A DNA stretch of 64,000 nucleotides from Marinomonas sp. CT5 (GTDB lineage Bacteria; Pseudomonadota; Gammaproteobacteria; Pseudomonadales; Marinomonadaceae), in contig NZ_CP025572.1 in NCBI RefSeq assembly GCF_018336975.1, positions 3,164,884 through 3,228,883 of the forward strand, given 5' to 3'. This document shows, in pieces, positions 7,423 through 12,431 of the stretch (position 1 is its first letter; the number at the start of each line of letters is the position of its first letter). The translations under genes were made by a program, and so were the position numbers. The notes under the pieces were generated by a model. The model was not told where the DNA came from, did no database searches, and saw only the letters and a program-made list of their open reading frames with translations.

Positions 7423-7539
7423 ATCAACTACCTTCTCCGAAGTGTCGGGCTGTGGCCTTTTGATACGTTCGATGGTTTGGTCGACCAATGCGGGGTTGGC
7501 TTGTCGATTTCCGATTTTACGACCAAAAATGAGGCGGGA
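7423..7539. repeat. Intergenic repeat, copy B
   Basis: The diverged partner of 6503-6589. It has an extra block of about 20 bases containing GGTCGACC, and outer arms TTTGGTCG/CGACCAAA can pair. A plus-strand open frame at 7265-7621 runs through it, but I do not consider it a gene. The stretch 7255-7563 holds nothing else I can name. Confidence 0.5.
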
Positions 7540-7563
7540 TCTGAGAGGGTCAAAGAGAGTTTT

Positions 7564-7698
7564 TCATCTGACCCTAAATATTATTGGAACATCAACTTCA
7601 TTTGCTTCATCTATAATTTGAAGTTTCTTATATGATCCAACCAAAATTTCACAACGGCGAATAGTTTTAATGAACTTAGCGTAGGCTTTAGTTGTCAT
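7564..7698 (-). CDS. 44-residue protein coupled to the HEPN-motif gene
   Basis: ATG at 7698 overlaps the TGA of the upstream gene (ATGA), a hallmark of translational coupling. It reads 44 codons to a TGA at 7564-7566: MTTKAYAKFIKTIRR at the start, then a C-E-I-L-V-G-S-Y strand and an acidic loop. It looks protein-like rather than random, with basic N-terminus and alternating hydrophobics, but no family is recognised. It may be a complete micro-protein, for instance a partner or antitoxin of the HEPN protein, or the N-terminal piece of a gene truncated by repeat copy B, which begins 25 bases later. Confidence 0.5.
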   Translation of the reverse strand: MTTKAYAKFIKTIRRCEILVGSYKKLQIIDEANEVDVPIIFRVR

Positions 7699-8231
7699 AC
7701 AGAGTCTTTGTCCGCTTGTTTAGGGAAGAGTTGATTTAGGAAGTCAGAACATATTGCGACACTATTCAGAAAATCCCATACCAGCATATTGGAACCATGG
7801 GCTTTTAAATTTCTCATTTGTGGGATGACATCAATCATATCGGTACACCATTTATTGCCAGGCTCATTGGTATCGAGATGCCTAAAACCTGCATCACATA
7901 TCCAGCCTTTTTTAACTGCAATTTCCAGTAGCTTCCTTAGACCTAAGTGTTTTTGCGTATCGGCTTTTACGCGCAGCGCGTGCTCAATGACGGTGTAGGT
8001 TTTGAGGTGAACTTCTGGTGCGAGCGCGTAAAAGTAGTAGGTGTACAACGCCATGTTTTTAGCGATGTTGAACTGGCTTTTCAGCTCGTCGGGGACTTCT
8101 TCGTTTAGAGTTTCTTTGGATAGATTCTCGTGCAATAACGCTAAGTCGAGGCTTAAGCCGGTAATGCTCGACATCAGCAAATGCTTTCTATCTATTTGGG
8201 TAAGCTCTTCGATGCTTTTGAACTTTTCCAT
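7695..8231 (-). CDS. Putative HEPN-domain protein (RNase-like motif)
   Basis: 178 residues, all-helical in appearance, soluble. Near the C-terminus R140-N-L-K-A-H145 matches the R-x4-6-H motif of HEPN ribonucleases, with the polar Asn directly after Arg as usual. A long helical segment with hydrophobic spacing precedes it, consistent with a HEPN four-helix fold. HEPN proteins act in toxin-antitoxin, abortive infection and other defence systems by cutting RNA. AAAGGA precedes the ATG. It lies 98 bases downstream of the ImmA-type gene on the same strand and is coupled to a 44-codon gene. The domain call rests on one motif plus helical character. Confidence 0.6.
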   Translation of the reverse strand: MEKFKSIEELTQIDRKHLLMSSITGLSLDLALLHENLSKETLNEEVPDELKSQFNIAKNMALYTYYFYALAPEVHLKTYTVIEHALRVKADTQKHLGLRKLLEIAVKKGWICDAGFRHLDTNEPGNKWCTDMIDVIPQMRNLKAHGSNMLVWDFLNSVAICSDFLNQLFPKQADKDSV

Positions 8232-8329
8232 GTTCGATCCTTTGAGGTGCTACTTGGCGCCCCATTGGTAGCGCATCTTTACAGATACTTTAATATTTTT
8301 TACGGATTCTTGCTAGTTGTAGAGAATGA

Positions 8330-9175
8330 TTAACAATCTACGCTGATCAACGTGATAGCGTAGCCATTTTTTTGGAAGTAGGTCTGCTCATAGATTTTTC
8401 CATCAAAGTCATCGGGTAAAGACTTAAACCAGCTATCATTGGTTAGTTGTTTCTCAGTGACAAGTTCTTCCGGAAATTCTGTAAAAGAGCTGAAGATGCT
8501 TTCTTCAGGCAGTGGCTCTTCTTTCCAAAAACTAAATTCGCCAGGTAGAGCATCCCAATTAGCCCAGATATAACTACATTGTCCAAAATTATAGCTGTGC
8601 ACGACAGCAAGTGCTTTTTCAGGCAGGCTTTTGACACAATTATTTGCAAGAGGAGCGACACTAAACTCAGTTAGTTCAGACAGTTCTTTGATGAATTGCA
8701 GTGTTATTTCTTTACCTTCTATTGCTTTCATAAACAAATGCTTTGGTAGCAACAGTTCATTAGCAAAGTCGTTGGCTTCTCTTTCTCTCTCCGGAGTCGA
8801 TGCATTTTTACCAACAGATCCCGCTTCTAAGTCTGCGTGAGCTAGGTGGTTTCGATGGTGAGGGAAAAGAAAATGCGCGAGCTCATGGGCGATAGTAAAA
8901 CGCTTACGATAGGGAGCATCTGGGAAATCTTTATAAAATATAAAGCCACGCTCCTTGTTTTCATCAATTAGAAAACCCGGAGGGAATTTTGCAGATGGCT
9001 CTTCTTCAACGTCTGGAAGAGTCGCAATATCTACTATTGCTTCTATTCCACAGGATTTCGCTATTTTGTGAAGAGGAATCGGAAATGATAGTTTTGGAAG
9101 CTGCCTGAAGAGCTCTTTTATAAGTTCTTCAGGTGTATAGCAGTCGGCCCACTCCATCGGATCAAGCTTGTACAT
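8330..9175 (-). CDS. ImmA/IrrE-family metallopeptidase
   Basis: 281 residues. The central zinc-protease signature H97-E-L-A-H101 is followed by E133 in E-R-E-A-N-D-F-A-N-E-L-L-L-P, the third ligand region of ImmA/IrrE (COG2856) proteins. Such enzymes cleave a cognate XRE repressor, as ImmA does to ImmR in ICEBs1, or act as toxins paired with an XRE antitoxin. The XRE gene ends eight bases upstream on the same strand and the RBS AAGGA lies in that gap, so the pair is co-transcribed. The N-terminal (1-60) and C-terminal (about 190-281) parts are not recognised. No signal peptide; cytoplasmic. Confidence 0.88.
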   Translation of the reverse strand: MYKLDPMEWADCYTPEELIKELFRQLPKLSFPIPLHKIAKSCGIEAIVDIATLPDVEEEPSAKFPPGFLIDENKERGFIFYKDFPDAPYRKRFTIAHELAHFLFPHHRNHLAHADLEAGSVGKNASTPEREREANDFANELLLPKHLFMKAIEGKEITLQFIKELSELTEFSVAPLANNCVKSLPEKALAVVHSYNFGQCSYIWANWDALPGEFSFWKEEPLPEESIFSSFTEFPEELVTEKQLTNDSWFKSLPDDFDGKIYEQTYFQKNGYAITLISVDC

Positions 9176-9183
9176 TCATTTCC

Positions 9184-9525
9184 TTATTTTGTTTGTTGTT
9201 TCCCCTGCTTGATTAGAGCCATTGCCATGTTTACGGCTTGTTTAATCGTCGCCTTGTCTGAATCGGTGAGATCTGAAGTATCAAACTCACGAAACATCAA
9301 ACTCAGTTCATTTTGTTCATCTTTGCTTTCTAAGCCAACAAGGGAGTCCAGTGTTACGCTGTAGTATATGCTAAGTTCCTTTAGCAATTCTAGTGAGGGG
9401 TTCTTTGTTTTCCCCTTCTCTAGCTCCCATATATGAGGCTTAGATACACCAACAGCATCAGCAACAGCCTGAAGTGAGGCTTTTTTGCCTACCCGTAATT
9501 CTGTTAGTCGTTCAGCTAATGTCAT
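9184..9525 (-). CDS. XRE-family transcriptional regulator
   Basis: 113 residues. Residues 5-62 form a classical Cro/C1-type helix-turn-helix (S-L-Q-A-V-A-D-A-V-G-V-S-K-P-H-I-W-E-L-E-K-G). The C-terminal half is a short helical tail, without a LexA-like protease domain. It begins an apparent operon with the ImmA-type protease, the HEPN-motif gene and a micro-ORF. The divergent intergenic region carries several TTAGAT half-sites and probably its operators. The protein is a probable repressor of the region and a probable substrate of the protease. Confidence 0.88.
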   Translation of the reverse strand: MTLAERLTELRVGKKASLQAVADAVGVSKPHIWELEKGKTKNPSLELLKELSIYYSVTLDSLVGLESKDEQNELSLMFREFDTSDLTDSDKATIKQAVNMAMALIKQGKQQTK

Positions 9526-9628
9526 TTTACACCTCCATGGTTTAATTGGTCGCGGATATTACTACAACACTTTTCGTATGTATATAGCAAACATATTTGT
9601 ATGTCTATACATAACATACTAGAACACA

Positions 9629-9737
9629 CTGTTAGATAAATCTAACAAATTCGTACATTTTTAGTTGACGTTATTCAATATTGATCATATCATCTATGTT
9701 AGATGAGAAATCATCTATTCGTTAAACTAAATCTAAC
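9629..9737. promoter_or_regulatory. Operator region with TTAGAT half-sites
   Basis: GTTAGAT-AA-ATCTAAC at 9631-9646 has perfect arms; another GTTAGAT is at 9698 and ATCTAAC at 9731. GATGA-GAAA-TCATC adds an overlapping hairpin. The upstream segment 9575-9615 also has TATGTATATA and GTATGTCTATACAT repeats. This lies between the divergent XRE gene and a small plus-strand gene, so it probably binds the XRE protein. Confidence 0.55.
9665..9693 (+). promoter_or_regulatory. Promoter of the 58-residue gene
   Basis: TTGACG (9665-9670) and TATCAT (9688-9693) with a 17-base spacer. Transcription would begin near the GTTAGAT at 9698, so a repressor bound there would block it. Confidence 0.5.
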
Positions 9738-9752
9738 AAAATAGGAGGTAGC

Positions 9753-9929
9753 ATGGCTACTAACGGAAAATCAGGCGACAACCGACGACATGGAGCAGTA
9801 AAACAACGCTCCCAAACTCAAACCCCAAGTGGGCATTGGGTTAAAAGAGACGCAGAAACAGGACAGTTCATGGATGTGAAGACGTCAGATAAAACACCAT
9901 TCAAAGGAGTGAGAAAGGAAAAAAAATAG
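9753..9929 (+). CDS. Small conserved-type protein, 58 aa
   Basis: The ATG at 9753 follows a near-perfect AGGAGGT six bases away. The product is MATNGKSGDNRRHGAVKQRS, then a T-P-S-G-H-W-V-K-R-D centre and a G-Q-F-M-D-V-K...PFKGVRKEKK end. I recall many bacterial proteins of about 60 residues with this GDNRRxGAVKxRSQ...WVKRD...GxFMDVK plan, function unknown to me; that recollection is unchecked. Very basic, no membrane segment, possibly nucleic-acid binding. A strong terminator follows directly. Divergent from the XRE gene. Confidence 0.75.
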   Translation: MATNGKSGDNRRHGAVKQRSQTQTPSGHWVKRDAETGQFMDVKTSDKTPFKGVRKEKK

Positions 9930-9960
9930 GCTTTCATCACTACAATGAAAGCCTATTTTT
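9922..9960. terminator. Bidirectional terminator after the 58-aa gene
   Basis: Arms AAAAATAGGCTTTCAT (9922-9937) and ATGAAAGCCTATTTTT (9945-9960) are perfectly complementary over 16 bases with a seven-base loop; T tracts follow on both strands. Confidence 0.88.
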
Positions 9961-10048
9961 CTATTTGAGTTGAAAAGTAAGAATCGCCAAATTTTTACTT
10001 TCAGGCATATACCGGAGGTCTCTCCTGCAGGCAATGCGATATATCTAA

Positions 10049-10062
10049 CAATATTGATCATA
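10049..10062. repeat. CAATATTGATCATA repeat (one of three sites)
   Basis: An identical 14-mer lies at 9676-9689, inside the promoter of the 58-aa gene, and its core TATTGATCAT recurs at 10119-10128 across the start of the 32-aa gene. Here it follows an ATCTAAC half-site. The repetition near each start suggests a shared operator. Confidence 0.5.
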
Positions 10063-10126
10063 GCCGTAGTCAACTCATAATTCAATAGAGATCCCTCCTC
10101 TTCCTTTTTTAGTGGAGGTATTGATC

Positions 10127-10225
10127 ATGAAAACGGTAAAAGACGTTCATGTTTCAGCTTACGCTAGGTTCAAGAATGGTCAATGGGAACATGTAATCTC
10201 TCATTGGCGCTCTTCTCCTAGATAA
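10127..10225 (+). CDS. Micro-protein, 32 aa
   Basis: The ATG at 10127 has GGAGGT seven bases upstream. It encodes 32 residues beginning MKTVKDVHVSAYARF and ending S-H-W-R-S-S-P-R. The V-x-V-x-x-Y-x-R...H-x-R-S-x-P pattern resembles a short motif in many small bacterial proteins (GYTRxDGTYVxxHxRSxP, from memory). Its own terminator follows within five bases of the stop, which supports a real transcript. Function unknown. Confidence 0.6.
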   Translation: MKTVKDVHVSAYARFKNGQWEHVISHWRSSPR

Positions 10226-10229
10226 ATAC

Positions 10230-10258
10230 AAAGGGCATAGAGCAATCTATGCCCTTTT
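10230..10258 (+). terminator. Terminator between the 32-aa gene and the integrase
   Basis: AAAGGGCATAG / CTATGCCCTTT with a six-base loop and a T tract. It probably also serves the convergent integrase gene. Confidence 0.85.
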
Positions 10259-10268
10259 TTTCATCTCA

Positions 10269-11288
10269 CTAATCCAACATCAAGGCTATGTCACCCATAT
10301 CTGGTGCGTAGTAAACCCGCTGCAAGATTCTTAGATCAGTATGGCCTGATATCTTGGCTAGGTTAAGTACGTCCACTTTGGTGGCTAGTCGCGTGAGAGC
10401 TTCCCGTCTCAGGTCATGAAAGTGCAGATCGTCTATTAGACACTTGTTGCGTATCTTTCTGAAATTCACATCAAGCGAATCTGATTTCAGGTTAAAGGCT
10501 TTTAACCTGCAGTCATCTAAGGTTTTAAGCTTTTCCAATACTTTCACCGCTGTGGTGGATAGCGGCACGGTACGAGGGTTACCGTTCTTTGTTTTGGGTA
10601 GATGAACGGTTCGTCTTTCTAAATTAACGTCTTCCCATGTTATGCCGCAAATTTCACCGGCACGCATGGCGGTTTCTATGGCAAAGACGATGGCCGCGCC
10701 GATACGTTCGCTCTTGGATTCTGGCGGTATGTCTATGTCGTATTGTGTGGCGATCATCAGCTGTTCAAATTCACCAGGCAACAGCCGTCTTGTCCTTGCT
10801 TCTGGTTCTTTGGGACGCTTCACCCTTGTCATTGGGTTTTCTTTCAACCAGCCCCATTCCTTCGAACACTGACTGCAAATAGAAGACAACACGGTCCATT
10901 CACGAAGCACAGTACCAACAGCTACTTTTTGTAGGCGTCTGTCTCGCCATTCGGCAAAATGTTTTGATTGGATATCTTGGAGGGATATAAAACAAAGTGG
11001 GTCTGCTGGTTCATCGGCGCTTTTACCTAACCAACGCTCAATTCTTCGGATTTCGAATTTTTGACCACGCTTGGTCACACTGACCGTATCACGGTAGCGT
11101 TCTAGCGCTTCACTAAAGGGACGATCTGGAATATCAGAGGAAGTACTTTCTTTTGCTTCGCGTTCTAAATCAGACGCCCACGCTTGTGCGTCGCGCTTTG
11201 TAGAGAAGCCACGCTTCGTCTTACGCTTACCTTTCACGCTCACTTGAGCGCGCCATGATCCATCATCGGTTTTAAAAATAGACGCCAC
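10269..11288 (-). CDS. Site-specific tyrosine integrase
   Basis: 339 residues. N-terminal arm-binding domain (SWRAQVSVKGKR...FSTKRDAQAWA), a core-binding region (about 55-165), and a catalytic domain with R209, H291-x-x-R294, H316 and Y326/Y327 in place, so it appears functional. The length fits phage-type integrases rather than P4-type. The start is GTG at 11288 with GGAGA seven bases upstream. Three GGTGCA repeats lie immediately upstream and the tRNA-Leu/Cys/Gly cluster 175 bases away. It presumably inserted the XRE/ImmA region, but the attachment site is not identified. Confidence 0.92.
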   Translation of the reverse strand: MASIFKTDDGSWRAQVSVKGKRKTKRGFSTKRDAQAWASDLEREAKESTSSDIPDRPFSEALERYRDTVSVTKRGQKFEIRRIERWLGKSADEPADPLCFISLQDIQSKHFAEWRDRRLQKVAVGTVLREWTVLSSICSQCSKEWGWLKENPMTRVKRPKEPEARTRRLLPGEFEQLMIATQYDIDIPPESKSERIGAAIVFAIETAMRAGEICGITWEDVNLERRTVHLPKTKNGNPRTVPLSTTAVKVLEKLKTLDDCRLKAFNLKSDSLDVNFRKIRNKCLIDDLHFHDLRREALTRLATKVDVLNLAKISGHTDLRILQRVYYAPDMGDIALMLD

Positions 11289-11299
11289 TGAATATTCTC

Positions 11300-11329
11300 C
11301 GGTGCAATGTGCGGTGCAGTTTCGGTGCA
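11300..11329. repeat. Three CGGTGCA repeats, candidate integrase arm sites
   Basis: CGGTGCA starts at 11300, 11312 and 11323, spaced 12 and 11 bases, directly upstream of the integrase GTG. Helical spacing of direct repeats at this place is typical of arm-type sites. Confidence 0.5.
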
Positions 11330-11451
11330 GAATTTCAGAAAAGATAGCATATAAGCGGAAAAGCTTACAATTTGAAGCAACACTAAGAAAATGCTGGAGA
11401 GTATATATTTAAAGGGATTGAGCAAGATAAGAAAGTGCAGGCATAAAAAAA

Positions 11452-11469
11452 GGCACCATAAATGGTGCC
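11452..11469 (-). terminator. Terminator that incorporates the tRNA-Leu 3' tail
   Basis: On the minus strand GGCACC-ATTTAT-GGTGCC is followed by seven T. The first arm is the tRNA's own GGCACCA end, so the hairpin can only form before 3' processing. It ends the uvrY-uvrC-pgsA-tRNA unit. Confidence 0.75.
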
Positions 11470-11549
11470 CGGGACCGGAATCGAACCGGTACGATATTTC
11501 TATCGCAAGATTTTAAGTCTTGTGTGTCTACCAATTTCACCACCCGGGC
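11463..11549 (-). tRNA. tRNA-Leu (anticodon UAA)
   Basis: An 87-base class II tRNA on the minus strand: acceptor GCCCGGG, encoded CCA, long variable arm, anticodon stem CAAGA/UCUUG with loop CUUAAAA, giving UAA. Last gene of the Gly-Cys-Leu cluster. Confidence 0.95.
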
Positions 11550-11560
11550 ATATCTGATTT

Positions 11561-11634
11561 TGGAGGCCGGAGTCGGAATCGAACCGGCGTTCACGGAGTT
11601 GCAGTCCGCTGCATGACCACTCTGCCATCCGGCC
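11561..11634 (-). tRNA. tRNA-Cys (anticodon GCA)
   Basis: A 74-base minus-strand tRNA: acceptor GGCCGGA/UCCGGCC, discriminator U (a cysteine identity element), encoded CCA, anticodon loop CUGCAAC giving GCA. Confidence 0.96.
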
Positions 11635-11654
11635 TCTATCAGAAGATCTTTTAA

Positions 11655-11729
11655 TGGAGCGGGAAACGAGGCTCGAACTCGCGACCCCAACCTTGGCAAG
11701 GTTGTGCTCTACCACTGAGCTATTCCCGC
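11655..11729 (-). tRNA. tRNA-Gly (anticodon GCC)
   Basis: A 75-base minus-strand tRNA: acceptor GCGGGAA/UUCCCGC, anticodon stem CAACC/GGUUG around UUGCCAA, giving GCC, encoded CCA. First of the three-tRNA cluster that follows pgsA. Confidence 0.96.
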
Positions 11730-11748
11730 GTCTCAAAAGACGGTGCCT

Positions 11749-11776
11749 ATTCTATGTATTTGAGCTTTCACGTCAA
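11749..11776 (-). promoter_or_regulatory. Promoter of the tRNA Gly-Cys-Leu cluster
   Basis: Minus strand TTGACG (11771-11776) and TAGAAT (11749-11754), 16-base spacer, located between pgsA and tRNA-Gly. The tRNAs therefore have their own promoter besides read-through from pgsA. Confidence 0.75.
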
Positions 11777-11825
11777 GGAAAAAATCCAAATAAATAGCTA
11801 ACTTAGGCACTTTTTTTCATTCTGT

Positions 11826-12386
11826 TTAGTTTTTGTTCGAATCTTTGGCCATTAACTCCGGCCAAGCTGCTTTTAAATAAATATACATAGACCAAAGAGT
11901 TAATAGTGCCGCCGCAATGAGTACTATTTCTCCCAGGTGAGCAATCATGGTGTCTGGTCGACTGCCTAACAAGATGAAAATTGCCAACATCTGCATCGTG
12001 GTTTTCAGTTTACCAATATAAGAAACCGCTACGCTGGCGCGCTTGCCCATTTCGGCCATCCACTCACGCAATGCCGAAATAACGATTTCACGACCGACAA
12101 TAACGGCACTGGCTAAGGTCAATAATGGATTTGAGTAGCTGGCTACCAACAACACTAAAGCAATAGACACCATGAGCTTGTCTGCCACCGGATCAAAAAA
12201 AGCCCCAAAGGCTGTGGTTTGATTCAGTTTTCTTGCCAAATAACCATCTAGCCAATCAGTGATAGCGGCCAAAGCAAAAATAATTGCGCACGTGTAATAA
12301 CGCCCTTCCCACGGTAAATAGTAAACAATCACTAAAATTGGAATCATGAAGATCCGCACGGAAGTCAGTATATTCGGTATGTTCAT
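11826..12386 (-). CDS. pgsA: CDP-diacylglycerol-glycerol-3-phosphate 3-phosphatidyltransferase
   Basis: 186 residues from the ATG at 12386 (GGGAA upstream); a GTG 33 bases earlier is possible. It starts with the typical M-N-I-P-N-I-L-T-x-x-R and carries the CDP-alcohol phosphotransferase motif: D-W-L-D-G-Y-L-A-R and, later, G-x-x-x-D-P-x-x-D-K (FFDPVADKLM). The aspartates bind metal and CDP. The integral inner-membrane enzyme makes phosphatidylglycerol phosphate from CDP-diacylglycerol and glycerol-3-phosphate, committing to PG and cardiolipin. It follows uvrC in the conserved uvrY-uvrC-pgsA order. Confidence 0.95.
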   Translation of the reverse strand: MNIPNILTSVRIFMIPILVIVYYLPWEGRYYTCAIIFALAAITDWLDGYLARKLNQTTAFGAFFDPVADKLMVSIALVLLVASYSNPLLTLASAVIVGREIVISALREWMAEMGKRASVAVSYIGKLKTTMQMLAIFILLGSRPDTMIAHLGEIVLIAAALLTLWSMYIYLKAAWPELMAKDSNKN

Positions 12387-12431
12387 TATATTCCCAATTC
12401 TTAAGCTAAATGCGTCCACACTTAGCCAAAC

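Larger units (their letters stand above)
5496..11440. mobile_element. Accessory region, probable prophage or island remnant
   Basis: A holin-like gene, an SOS-box gene, repeated intergenic elements, an XRE/ImmA pair, a HEPN-motif protein, micro-ORFs and a complete integrase next to a tRNA cluster occupy a block between core genes. No phage structural genes are present. The ends are not defined: I could not find a repeat of the tRNA-Leu 3' end on the left. The region may be several insertions. Confidence 0.45.

Noticed and set aside
6503..7539. Integron cassette array (attC sites)
   Set aside because: The repeats lack the RYYYAAC/GTTRRRY cores and the flanked gene has no cassette-like boundary.
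7265..7621. Plus-strand 118-codon frame
   Set aside because: It lies over intergenic repeat copy B and is antisense to the 44-codon gene; no RBS and an unprotein-like sequence.
9885..10085. Minus-strand 66-codon frame with GGAGGG seven bases before a TTG
   Set aside because: The RBS-like site is good, but the frame runs through a 16-pair terminator and is antisense to the end of the 58-residue gene; composition after codon 35 looks random.
11409..11736. Two minus-strand frames across the tRNA cluster
   Set aside because: They are readings through the tRNA-Gly, Cys and Leu genes.
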